Shown here: positions 48,252-60,200 of the stretch, in pieces
Position numbering within the stretch: position 1 is the stretch's first letter
Layout of the letters: each line of letters opens with the position of its first letter
NCBI RefSeq assembly: GCF_000499845.2
Contig: NC_023756.2
Location: 40,545,393-40,609,392 of the forward strand
DNA: 64,000 nucleotides
Source of the DNA: Phaseolus vulgaris
Taxonomy: Eukaryota; Streptophyta; Magnoliopsida; Fabales; Fabaceae
Direction of reading: 5' to 3'
The notes under the pieces: generated by a model
What the model was told of the DNA's origin: nothing
Seen by the model: only the letters and a program-made list of their open reading frames with translations
Databases searched by the model: none
Position numbers and translations under genes: made by a program

Positions 48252-48719
48252 TTGAGGGCGGTGCAACAGGTGAATACCATATCTTTTCGACCGAGGATCT
48301 CGCCCATCACCTTCACCAACGAGGATTTCAAGAGTGTTGACCCTTCGCAGGACGACCCTATGGTAATATCGGTTGATATCAACAACTTCACCATCATGAA
48401 GATGTTGGTAAATCAAGGGAGCTTAGTGGACATCCTCTACTGAAAAATATTTAAGCAGATGAGGATAGTTGAAGAGGAGATGATGCCATATGACGATCAA
48501 GTGGTCAGCTTCTCGGGTGAGAGAGTGGGCACCCGAGGATATATTAAACTTTATACCACCTTCGACGAGGGTGAGGTGAGAAAGACCATTAAAATCCGGT
48601 ATCGGGTGATAGATGCCAACACCTCCTACAACATCCTGTTGGGGCGATCGTCCATTAACAGGTTGAGGGCGATCGTTTCCACACCTCATCTGGTCATGAA
48701 GTTCTCGTCGACATCATGA
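48252..48719 (+). pseudogene. Retropepsin-like protease of element 2 with altered active site
   Basis: The domain reads MKMLVNQGSLVDILY and later YNILLGRSSINRLRAIV. The catalytic position that is Asp in element 1 (LVDQGS) is Asn here (LVNQGS), and a stop follows directly after DILY. Inactive. Confidence 0.8.
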
Positions 48720-49026
48720 GATATTCTCATGGTGCATGTAGATCAGAAAATAGCATGAGAATGTTATGCAACAAGCTTAAGGGTAGAGCCTACACGACAG
48801 GACGCCCATCGCAATCAATCCCCTAGACAAAAATCTTATCGAGGATGGAAGTCCCCTCGAAGAGAGGCTCAGTCGGTCTGTAGAGAGCATACGGTCGCTT
48901 TAGTCAACCTGGATCCCCGAACGGTCGAGCCGAGGCTTCAAGCTAAAGAAGATTTACGCCAAGTTCCTCTCTTCGATGAGAAACACAACACTTGTGTGGG
49001 CACGACCATTGCTACCGATACAAACT

Positions 49027-50012
49027 GACAGATAACTAAGGACACAACAAGCACTTTCCAAAAGGGTCAATCATCTCAAGATACAAAGCTAGGCCCTACA
49101 GAGCCTCGAGAAAGAATCAGCAAAAGAAGAATAAGCTATAAACCCGAATATTAGAAGTTCTTTCTTTTGGTCTTCTTAAAAAATAGAATATGTTTGTAAA
49201 TAATTTGGGTTCACTTTAGGGGTCCAAATAGAAAAGATATACTAAAATAAGGTGCCTTTAGCATAATAGGGGGTGTAGGTATCATTTTAGCTTGTTCCTA
49301 GCCCTTTAGGAAGGTAATTTGACCTAGTTTCTAGAGGGACAAGCCTAGGGTGCAGGTTTGACTTGATCAAACCCTAAGGCTCCTCATTTTTTTCTTTTTC
49401 TCATCCTACCCTTCTTGCTTGTTTTCCAAGGCTCATTCACCTATAAATAGGAGGCTTATCCATTGTATTTTACATGTTGAATTTTGAGAAGTAAAGAAAC
49501 TCTGCACAAATTGTGTGAGCTCTTAGTGAGACTTATGTCGTCTTAGGTTTGAGGTCTTATCTTGAGTTATTGGGAAGCTCTCAAGTGGCGGCCAACACAC
49601 TCATCTTGGAACACACCACCCTCCAAGTGGCATGACATTTCTCACCCACCATCATAAGTTTTCTATTCCATTTTCCTTCCATTTCTCCATTCCATTTTAT
49701 GTGTTTGTCTCTTTAGTTTCTATTATTTGTTGTTATTGGGTTTCACTCATAATCATGAGTATCATTTAGGAGGCCATGACCACCATTAATGTTAATCTTG
49801 TGCCCGTTTTCAATTCTGCAATTGCATCTCATCCTCACCATATCTTGTTTTTCATTTTTGCCTCTATAAAGTGAACCTTCACACTTATTTAACCACTTGG
49901 TTAAGTTCGTGTCCAGTGAGAATCTTCCTTAGGTCCTCACCATTAATTGTTAAAATCCTAATCTTAAGTAAAAGTGTCACCATAAATGAAAACATATAAA
50001 AATCAACTCACA
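49027..50012. mobile_element. Insertion of about 1 kb in pol of element 2, family unknown
   Basis: Gypsy-like coding stops near TTIATDTN (49026) and resumes at about 50034 (AELVHYALKSNVDLF). The block between is AT-richer, has a TATA-like CTATAAATAGG at 49441 and a CTCAAGTGG-rich segment, and ends with the 129-bp segment shared with element 1. A possible TGAC...CACA frame was seen, but flanking bases do not match. It may be an LTR of another element. Borders are approximate. Confidence 0.55.
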
Positions 50013-50033
50013 TAAGCTACGGCCGAGGCCGAG

Positions 50034-51790
50034 CTGGTACACTATGCATTGAAGAGTAACGTTGATCTCTTCACCTAGACAACACCTGATATTCGGGAGT
50101 GAGCCCGGATATCATTATCCACAAGCTCTCGGTCTACAAGGAGGCGCGTCCGGTAGCCCAGAAGAAGCGCAAGCTGGGGGAGGAGAAAAGGTTGGCAACA
50201 AAGGAAGAGACCGAGAAGCTACTGTCGGTCGGATTCATAGGAGAGGTCGTACACCACTTGGTTGGCCAATATAGTCATGGACACCAAGGCTAACAACAAG
50301 TGGAGGATGCGTGTGGACTATAAATCTCAACAAAGCGTGCCCTAAAGATTCATATTCGCTTCCAATATCGACCGACTGGTGAATGGTGCAGCCGCCCACA
50401 AAATTCTCAATTTCTTAGACACGTACTTTGACTACAACCAGATAAGCATGCACCCAAGGGACAGAGAGAAAACCACCTTCATGACGGACGATGCGAACTA
50501 TTACTATGAGGTAATGTCGTTCGATCTGAAGAATGTTGGAGCGACCTACTAGAGGCTTATGGACAAGATCTTCAAGGGGATTATCGGTTGGAACATGGAG
50601 GTTTACGTGGACGATAGTACTAAAATCGAACTCATGTGACCAACACATCAAGGACTTGGAGGAAGTCTTTAAAGCTCTAAGGAGGACAAACATGTGGCTC
50701 AACCTCGAAAAGTGTGCGTTTGGTGTCGAGGGAGGTAAGTTCCTGGGTTTTAGATTAACCCACCGAGGGATTGAGGCGAATCTGGAAAAATGTTGGACGA
50801 TAACCGAAATGAAAAGCCTTCAAAACGTTAAAAAGGTGCAATAATTCACAGGGCATCTTACTGTCCTCTAAAGGTTTATCCCTCGTTTGGCCGACCGAAT
50901 ACAACCGATGGTGCAATTGCTTCGTAAAGCAGCGAAGTTCAGTTGGGATGACAAGTGTGAAGAAATATTCCAACAGCTGAAAATGTTCTTGTCCTCACCG
51001 ACGGTCATTGAAAAGCCGAGACCCGACAAATCGATAATAGTTTATCTGTCGGTCTTGGAGGAGGCAGCCAGTGTGGTTCTCGTACAAGAGGTTGAAAAGA
51101 AGGAGCACCCAATATACTTCATCAGTTGGACGCTACACACGGTTGAGACGAGATACCAAATGATAGAGAATGTTGTGTTTGCCCTCATCCTAACAGCCAG
51201 ACGCCCGTACTTCCAAAATCATACCATCACGGTAAGGACCGTCTATCCTATTTTTAAAATTTTATCTAAGCCAGATCTTGCAGGGCGCATGATAGGTTGG
51301 TCAGTGAGCTCTCGGAATTTGATATCCGCTATGAGCCCAGGGGTGCAATCAAGTCCCAATGGTTAGCTGACTTGTCAATCGAGCTAACTCCCCAATAAAA
51401 CCTTTCGGACGGATTGTGTATGCTGATGGATCGTCCAACAAAATGGCGTGTAGAGCTGGTGTCATCCTCGAGGGTCCGAGCGACCTCATTCTCGAGCAAG
51501 CACTCAAAATCGAGTTTAAAGCCACCAACAACCAAGCCGAGTACGAGGTTGTCCTAGCTGGTTTACACTTGGCGTACGACATAGGAGCTTGCGAAGTGGC
51601 ATGCAAAAGCAACTCCCATTTAGTGGTCAACCAAATAAAAGGGAAGTTTGAGGTGAAGGAACTGTTGTTGCAAAAATAGTACCACACGTTCTCCAACCTT
51701 ATCGTTCGGTTCAAAAGGGTAACGGTGGAACACATTTGTCGGGAGGACAACATGAGGGTCGACGCATTGTCTCGGCTCATTACAACTAAG
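50034..51790 (+). pseudogene. Reverse transcriptase and RNase H of element 2
   Basis: RT blocks: HKLSVYKEARPVAQKKRKLG, the position of NNKWRMRVDY, ISMHPRDREKTTFMTDDANY and MEVYVDD near 50590, where the frame breaks right after the catalytic residues. Then LRRTNMWLNLEKCAFGVEGG and KFLGFRLTHRGIEANLEKC. The connection and RNase H follow: AAKFSWDDKCEEIFQQLK, then YADGSSNKMACRAGVILEGP (RNase H Asp), NNQAEYEVVLAGL (Glu) and EDNMRVDALSRL. Several stops and frameshifts. Confidence 0.87.
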
Positions 51791-51959
51791 AAGAAGAGCC
51801 ATCACAGGTCCGAGGTACAAATTTTCCTGAAAAATCCCAGCGTGGGAGAGGTTGAATGCTTGGCAATCACCAATGACGACACATAGATGACCCTAATCAT
51901 TAAATACCTGGAGCTCGGCATATGCAAGTCGGAGGAAGAGAAAATGATGAGGCAGTAGT

Positions 51960-52640
51960 GTGTCAAGTACACTATGATCGGTCAGGACCTTTACAGAAGA
52001 GGGTACTCCAGGCCATTATTAAAATGCATCACTAAGGAGCAGACAAAGTGTATCCTTAGAGAGATCCATGAGGGGGCATGTGGGAACTACTTGGGCGGAA
52101 GAATGATGGTCGCAAAGGTACTCAGAGCCGGGTATTTCTGGCCAACCGTCAAAAGCGAATCTGTGCAGAATATGTGAAAGAAATGCACCAAGTGTCAACA
52201 GTACGACCCCCTATCTCACCTCAAGCCCGAGACATTCCACAACATGGTGTGTCCATGGTCGTTTGCTATATGGGGAATAAACATCATCAGTCCCTTCATC
52301 CCAGGCAAAGGACAAACAAAATTCCTCTTGGTCGGAGTAGATTACTTCACTAAGTGGATTGAAGTTGAGCCCCTCGCCTCCATTTTAGCTAAGAATGTCC
52401 AAAACTTCGTGTGGAAAAGCATTGTATGCTGATTTGGAATCCCCCACACGATCCTAACTGATAACGGTCCGCAGTTCATTGATCGAGGGTTGTAGTCTTT
52501 CTACGAAGTTCTTGCCATATCATCCTTAACAAGCTAAAGAAGTAACTCGGCATAGCGAAAGGACGGTGGACCGAGGAGCTGATTGAAGTTTTATGAGCGT
52601 ATCGCTGCACGCCCCAAACTACCACACAAGAGACACCCTA
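51960..52640 (+). pseudogene. Integrase remnant of element 2
   Basis: The zinc-binding part reads LREIHEGACGNYLGGRMM and then KKCTKCQQYDPLSHLKPE across a stop. The catalytic core shows LLVGVDYFTKWIEVEPL (first Asp) and HTILTDNGPQF (second Asp). The region that should carry the catalytic Glu is scrambled by stops after 52490. Confidence 0.82.
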
Positions 52641-52671
52641 TAGCCTAACCTACAGCACCGAGGACATGATT

Positions 52672-54554
52672 CTAGTTGAGATAGGGGAGCCATCTCTTAG
52701 AAGGAAAATCTTCAAGTTGTCCCTCAACGATGAGAGTCTGTTGGTCAGACTCGACCTTATAAGCGAGCTCCGAGATAGAAGTAGAATCCGGGAGATCGCA
52801 TGCAAGCTCCGAGCGGCCAACCAGTACAATGCAAAAGTCCGATTGAGTAGTTTTCAGAAAGGGAGATCTTGTCTGGAGGATGCAAAGCGAAGTTAGGAAG
52901 ATGGACGAAAAATTCTCGTCCAACTGGGAAGGCCCCTTCCGGATTTGAGAGATTGTTGCTGGGGGGGTACCATCTGGAGTGGCTATCAGAAAAAAGGGTA
53001 CCGAGGACGTGGAGGCACTAACCACCCTTGACTCATAACTTGACACTGCTTCCAGCGACGACTTTAGAGAAGTGGTGGCCTCAGATAGCTCATGCTCTAG
53101 CCGAGATATCTCCTCAACCTTTCGGTTGCGGGTATCAACAACTAACCGAGCTAACACAACCCTCGACACTGTAACTCGATCGAGGCTGAGAGTAGTTCAT
53201 TCTCGGACACTGAGGTAAGGAGGTTCTCATCATTCGGTGACAACTCGATACAAACACTTTGGAGAATTTTGAATCTCCACCAAAGAGCGCCATGGGGTGA
53301 TCGACAACAGTGGTTTTGGGTGTGGGAGCTCTGGCCTGTGAAGGGCTCTCGAGCCGGTTAGGAGAAGGATGAGGGAGTCGTCGCGAAGTTTCGCTCAGTG
53401 ACCGAGTGGTGGTGGCAATGTCCCTCTTCTCCCTCTTCTTCTCTTTAGGGGCAGTGGAGGGTCCGACCCCAAGAGTGGAAGGGTTGCCAACAGCAACCGT
53501 CTCTAGACTTCCTTTGGCCCTGCCAACCGACTTATTGCAAAAGGCAGTCAAGATGTCAACCGCCTGAGGAGACTCTCTTGCCATAATATCTGCAACAAAG
53601 AAAATTTATTAGTTAACAACGCATACCGACCGAGGATTAAAGCGATAAATAAAACAAGCATACCCTAAAAATCATTTCACCTCTGGGACGACTTATATAC
53701 AAAAAGATCTTTCGGGAAGGAAGCCTTCTCCGGAGGCTATCAAACAAATCATAAACCTCACGCTCCTCGGCACTGGCGGCTGGACGAGGCCATTGCCTGA
53801 AGTGAGTAGGGGTCTTGGTCCAATATAAGGGAAAGTTGGAGCGTTCGAGCTCGTAAAAAAAGAGCTCCCTACCGTCGGGCTCGATGAAAATTTTGAAAAT
53901 TTTTCCCTTAAGAGATGATGTCTATCCATGAAGGAGTCAATGGAAGACGAGTCCCTATAGACAAAGATGAACTTTGTCACCTTGGAATCAACCCAGTCAA
54001 ATCCCGAACTATGGGATGACTTTTCAAAAGGATCTAACCGGAATTTTATTTTGGATGCATTAAAAAAATAAATGTATTGGTTGTGAAAAAATATATTTTT
54101 AATGTTTAAAATAGTTAAAAATATAATCATTGAAGAAAGAAATGAGTTTTTACAAAATAAAAATAAAAAGTAATAAATTAAAAATGTTTAGTTTAAAATT
54201 TATTTTTTGTAGGAATGAAGAAAATAAAAAATTAAACCCTACAACAACATAAAAGTTGAATCTATAAACATAAATTAATATTTAATTTTATTATTATTGA
54301 TGATGTAATCATGTTAATTTCAAGTAAAAAATACACTACATAATTATATAAAAACCAAAGTCAATTAGTATTAATTAGTAATGGACACAGATAATATTTT
54401 AATGAGAAATTGAATCTGACTGGTCGACAACACCTTCTGAGTCATCAGCCCTTACAGAATCCTCCACAGTGGGCAACGTTTGAATTGCCTCGACCGACAA
54501 GGGCTCGATTGTGGAGGATCCAAAAGAAGAGGAAGACGACGAGGGAGAAGACAT
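52672..54554 (-). pseudogene. Antisense ORF of gypsy element 2 (Transposase_28-like)
   Basis: On the minus strand it begins at ATG 54554 with a Ser-rich segment (MSSPSSSSSSFGSSTIEPLS). After an AT-rich gap (54060-54400) it continues FDWVDSKVTKFIFVYRDSSS, LKGKIFKIFIEPDGRELFFY and FPLYWTKTPTHFRQWPRPA. A charged, Pro-rich linker (53135-53584) follows, then a C-terminal coiled coil, EEISRLEHELSEATTSLKSS. It parallels the antisense ORF of element 1 and the fragment at the window start. Frame breaks and the AT-rich gap make it inactive unless the gap is an intron. The function of such ORFs is not established. Confidence 0.68.
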
Positions 54555-54888
54555 GACTAAACTTTCGGAGTGTAGGGAAAGCAACGCGCCAGGACGATCA
54601 GATTTCAGATGTTGGAGTAGGTAAAGCAATAACTCAGAATTGTAGGGAATCACTATTTATAGCCTTTGAAAGGGAAGGGAGACGAAGCACCACTCTCATC
54701 TCAACCGTTGGATCTCCTTCAATCCAACGATCCACTACAAATGGAGCCAAAGAACCTAAGTCATCATTACAGGTCACGTCATGCGTTCGATGCCGCCAAC
54801 GTCACGTCTCACCTCGAGAAGCCCAAGTGTCACAACGATCTTGCATAAATACTCTTCGGGTTAACCATCCTCGAGCTTGAAGGGCAAG

Positions 54889-55330
54889 TGTACTGATACG
54901 ACCTGTACGACCAAGATCGTAACTCGACACCTAGTCTAAATCGACTGACATGACCAAAACCATTACGTGTAAACAGGATTAATGAGACTAATCAACGATC
55001 AAGTGCTATGTAATGCACTCCTAAGCGTGACCCAAATCCCTAATCCATCCCAATAACAAAGGGCTCATGGTAATCATATAAATAGGCACAAATTCCAAGA
55101 ATCAGGTACGTCATCATCTAGTACTAATAACACCGAGTGCCGAATACCGAATCCTTACTTGAGTGTCGGAGTACCTTTTACAGGTACCATCCGAGTCTCG
55201 AGCTAATAAGGAGGAGGAGCAAGAAAAGAATGTGGAAGTTCAGCTGAGAGAAAGGAGTAAGGTGTAGATTAACCGACCAACTAAGAAGTAGCTTGAATCG
55301 TTCTTTTGATTCTAACTCCGTTCGACAACA
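54889..55330 (+). repeat. 3' LTR of gypsy element 2
   Basis: 442 bp, opening TGTACTGATACGACC and ending TTCGACAACA. It differs from the 5' LTR at scattered positions and by small indels. Confidence 0.92.
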
Positions 55331-55684
55331 CATGTTTTTTTCTTTAACACGTATAAGTATGAGTTATTCTCACTTTATAGGTGATTTGATAATATGTTAA
55401 ACAAAATTTATATTTGAAAATGAGCATGTATGCATATATTTTAATAAGATATGTGTATCATCCTAATATATTAAACTGAAAAGATGCTTTTAATGTATTA
55501 AATGTTAGTTTTTAATAAAACATGCTTAATATGTATGACTTTCTTTGTAAAACATAGTGTGATATGTTACACACTATTAATTAGATATATGTTTGAGAGC
55601 TCTCACATCTTGTTAATAATGTTTTAGTTTACACAGTTCAATTGGGGATTTTTGGAGATTTTTTCTTATAATAAATACTATATG

Positions 55685-55724
<40 letters not shown>

Positions 55725-56680
55725 TGTGTTGGGTATACTAAGAATTGTATTTTTCAATGTAAAATAAAATATTTTATACAAAAATATTAGTGCATTATAT
55801 TCACATATTAGTTTTATTTATTTTTTATGACTATATATACATACTTTTCTTTTATCCTTAACAAAAACACAATTAGAATATAATATACTAAAAGTGTTGA
55901 TATTATTAAAATTAAAACACCGATCTTGCTCTATAGCTTTCTTAGTTCTTACGCCACTTTTCTTGATTCTTACGTTAACTCTAAATCTTAATTATTGATT
56001 TATTTTTTATTTATTAATATATTAGTCATTATGTTTAATTTTCCATGTAAATCTAATTTATGCATTATTTATTGAAATAATTAGTATTTAGCTTTAACTT
56101 CAATTCAAAGATAAATCACTACAAGAAAAAGTTCTCAAAGGCTTAAACAGTATTTTTAATGATTAAAAGCTTAAAACAGTTTTGTTCCTTAGACATTTTT
56201 TTTTGTATGGAAGGAAAAAAAAAGAAAAGATGTTTTTTTTAGTAATTTCGTTTTGGAAAACAATCCTACAAATAAAAATTGAAAATTGTTTTAGATAAAT
56301 ACAAATAGTTGTCTTTAAAGAATTCAAAGGGGAATTTAAAATCATATTTAATGTTTTCTTATGATTTTTTATATTCAATTCCCATGAATTAAGAAGTAAC
56401 ACAATTATGAGTATATTGTAAATTTGACTTAAATTCATTTTTTATCCTATAAATTTTTTAATATGTAATTTTATTTCCTATAAATTTTAAAAATAAAGTG
56501 TTTTTAATTTAGTTTTATTATATTATTTAATTATGAATAAAAATGATAACGTGTTTTAAAACATATGTCAAAACTTATTATCAAATAATATTCATATTTT
56601 ACGTAAATAAATCTATTATTACATACAATTCAACATTTTTATTATAAATTAAATAAATAACGTATCAGAATTGGGTATTT
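55331..56680. other. Intergenic AT-rich sequence with an (AT)n run
   Basis: No gene seen. A clean (TA)n microsatellite lies at 55686-55722. CACTACAAGAAAAAG at 56118 resembles a CACTA transposon end, but no partner end was found. Confidence 0.6.
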
Positions 56681-57230
56681 TATAAAAATTGAAAACTAGA
56701 AATCCGAAAAATAAAAAAAGGGATAATCTATTTTTTCAACCGCTTGACACTTACATTCTTCTCCTCTCTTCTCCAAGGTACCATTCTCTCCCACTCGCTG
56801 TTTGTTTCCTTCTTCATGTTCTTTCCTTTCCGTTTTTCTTTTCTTCATTTTCTTTCCCTTTCCGTTTTTCTTTGGACTCCGTTAGTAGCTCACAACTTCA
56901 TTAATTTCAATGCATAATTTTTCAAACAGAGTTTTCCAAGGTTTTTTTTGGTAGGGATTCGTTTTTGTCTACTTTTATTCGAATTATTTCAGAACTGTTT
57001 ACCTAGAAGTTTTTTCGCATTAATTTGTGGATGTGAAATTCTCCAGAGTTAGAATCAGGGTTTTGGAATTGTAAATAAATTTGACATTTTTCTACGTAGA
57101 TTTTACATGCTTTGGTATTTATCCTCTTATTTTATTCCTTTAATTATTTGTGATCTCAAAAATCAATAATTTTTCCAGTTGATCAAGCCACTTGAGGATT
57201 CTTTGCATACAGTGGTTGAAGAGCTAAGCC
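56681..57230 (+). promoter_or_regulatory. Leader region of the inhibitor-2 gene
   Basis: A pyrimidine-rich stretch at 56750-56880 looks like a plant 5' leader, with candidate donors after CTCCAAG (56776) or TTTCCAAG (56939). TTTTTCCAG just before 57179 is a good acceptor, so the 5' UTR probably contains an intron. The exon 57179-57247 holds the start codon. Confidence 0.5.
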
Positions 57231-60200
57231 ATGTCTACCAAAATGAGGTAATGCAAGCAAAAATCTATATGTTAATTTGCTTATATAGTTTGTGACAAGA
57301 AAATTCTTAATACTAGTTATTGCATATTATATATTATAGAGAGATAAAATGAAGAATCTCTTCTTGGTGGTGGAGTAATGGTTTTATGAGGATAATAGGC
57401 TTAATTGATAATGTGTCACGGTTGTTAAGAGCTAATAATAGTAGAGGGAATGAGGAGTTAGTTACATAGAGATATATAGCCAAGTTTATTTATAAAGGAA
57501 TGGGAGGAAGGTGGGTGTTTTTTTTTGCAAGTGGGCTGAGAGAGTGTCTCTGGCTTGGGTAAGTTATTCCTTTCTCATGTTCCTTCTCTTTACAGATACT
57601 AATAATACGAATACAGATAGTTCTATTTCTTTTCTAAATGTGATATTGTTAAAATATAGTCAAATACTCAGTATTTTTGCGTTTTCTACTTTATTTTTTG
57701 GTTGATACGAAAAGAAGCCTTGATATATTTGAGGAACACATCATAAGTAAAAAAATAAGATGGTAGGCTATGTTAAGCTGTAACATATTTTGTGGGCACT
57801 TGTCCTTTTCTTAGGGCTTACAATGCTAGGGAGGTGCCTTAATTTCCATGGGACATATATTTGTGAAGTTGGAGGAGAGAAACACTTTTTGGTTCAATAT
57901 TACTTATAGACTGTGTGTGTTTCATTTTGTTAGAATTCAACCTAATGGAGGTTTAGCCCAAAGCAAAATATTTTCCTTTCTTGTTTGTTATCTTCTTAGT
58001 AATGCATGCCGTGACTTCCCAAAACAGACACAGCCTATTAAGTTAGAATGAGGTTGTATAACATTTCAAAATCTTGGTCTGGATTTTGCACAAATAGAAA
58101 ATCTATGGTGTGCATACAAGTAATGTTTTGTTGATTGTGAAGCCTGGACTGGAGTGATATGCTGGCCGGGAGATTCAGAATTAAAAAGGATTGCTCCCCA
58201 GGTTTTAGAGTTGTTTAGAAGCCACTTTGGGTATTTCAAGTTCGTGATTGGGTTGTTAATAGTGGTTCCTGTGCTGTCCTAAGTTAAGCAAATTATTTTC
58301 AAGATTTCAGTTCAGATGATTAATTAATCATGCCATTTTGATGCTTGGTATGATTGTTGTAGTACCTTCAATAAATAATGTTGAAGAGGAAAAGATTGCA
58401 CTGCAGGGAATCAATGGGCATTTTTCTATGTTTTACAGAATATTAACTATATTTAGGTAAGTTAGAGGGGACGTTGTTATTGAAATAGAAGGGAAACCAA
58501 GAGAAAGTGGTAGCTTGTAATTTAGGAATTTATTACAGGGGAGAGCTTCAGTTTTTCTGGAAGGTTACTATCCTGGGAATTATAAAATAATTTCTAATTT
58601 CACTAGATAGTTGGCATAATGTGGCAACCAAAATGGCTTTAGGTGGATCATAATAACCAGTGTTGAATTATATTGTTGTGGTAGATGCTCAATTGGAAAA
58701 CATCAGTATGCTGAGAGTCTGTCATCCTTATTCATTCTATTAAGGATGATTTGATGGTTAAGGAAATACTGCAAAAGGCCAGGAGAAGGTACCCATTGTT
58801 GACATTCACAGAGCAGGATGGAAATGTGAATAGGAGACAACAAGACAATCTTTGCTTCAAAAGTCCAATATTTTTCAGTGTCACTTAGACGATTTTGCAT
58901 GAAAATGCACTAGCAGGAATGTAGATGAAAAATAAAAACAACCTATGAACTCTCTTAAGTGATCTTGGATTTGTTACCATACTATTGTAAACATTGCAAA
59001 CTTCTGCTACACTTCCTTTTACCTTCAGGTTCTTTATGTATTTCTGAATTGAATCAGTAGACAGAGGTTGAACTTTTCCCCTGGTCCAGTGTTATTTATA
59101 CACATCAACAGAATAACCAATTACAGAAAAGTAATAATGGTATTATAAACCTTGGAAACATGAGAGATTATGCTAACTGGCGTTCTGTACCAGCCACAGA
59201 TCCTTTATGTTTAGTTTCATATTCTTGTAAGTGTTACTGTTTAAGCAACAATATTAGGGGGAGGCTTATGATTATATCTAACAAATAGAAACTAGTGCCA
59301 AAAGTACGGTGTAAAATTTGAGTGTCTTACTAAAACCATTATCTTACCAAAGGTTATAAGGCTTCCCTGTTTTCTTCCGACAATAGAGCTCTGATTTACC
59401 AAATAACTCTCTTTCAGTCCACAGAAAATTTCCCAATGACACTCTCAGAGTCTGTTTTTGTTTTACTTACTGAGAAAGCATATTCAAAGGAAAATTTGAA
59501 GGGATGGTAGACAAACATGTTTGCATCCAACTGGCATCAAATTAAAGAAAAGAAAGGGACTAGCATTTGTGTGTTCAATTTCTTTTTTATTGTCTTAGAA
59601 ATTTTCCTAATCAGACTTGAAATTTTAATTGAATATTGCATGCCTGTTGAGTGAATGCATGCTAATTGATTGAAAGATGAAAATGTTTGATGGAGTATTT
59701 GTACTTCCACCCATAATCTACTGACAATATGTACTTATAAGTATTCCAATGATCTTCTTATCTGTATAAAGTCCTACTTTCAATGTCATCATCTTACCTA
59801 CTCTTATTGTTATGAATCTTGCTTTTGGTATCTTGTTGTAGAGGACGTGTACGGTGGGATGAGGCTAATATTGGAGAAATTGAGGCAAACAAACCTGTGA
59901 GGCAAAAAATTACTGAGCCCAAGACTCCATATCAACCTATGATTGATGATGACAGTATGTAAAGATCACTTAAACTTCATGTTTCTATTTATTATGTCTG
60001 CTTGTTAGACCTTTTATACAAATAATTTGTTGATTTTATTATAAGAGGTATTTATGATTGCTAACTATGAACTTTGTTTTATTCTTCTTGTACTGGATAT
60101 TCAGTATTTTAAAAAGGTTTCATTTAATAGCTAAATTCAAACATTTATCTGGACCTCAGCAAGGTCTGGGTTGTAAATGTAAAATATATAGTAATCTAAC

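Larger units (their letters stand above)
46339..55330 (+). mobile_element. Ty3/gypsy LTR retrotransposon, element 2 (Tat-like, decayed)
   Basis: This 8992-bp element has LTRs at 46339-46782 and 54889-55330, both opening TGTACTGATACG and ending in ACA. Flanks are CATAT (left) and CATGT (right), a 5-bp duplication with one change. A TGGCGCC primer site follows the left LTR. The plus strand holds remnants of gag, protease, RT, RNase H and integrase in gypsy order; the minus strand holds an antisense ORF before the 3' LTR. Frequent stops show that it is dead. A block of about 1 kb (49027-50012) interrupts pol. It is better preserved than element 1 and belongs to a related but distinct family. Confidence 0.92.

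Noticed and set aside
56118..56160. CACTACAAGAAAAAGTTCTC, a possible CACTA element end
   Set aside because: No matching inverted end or 3-bp duplication was found nearby, so no element can be delimited.
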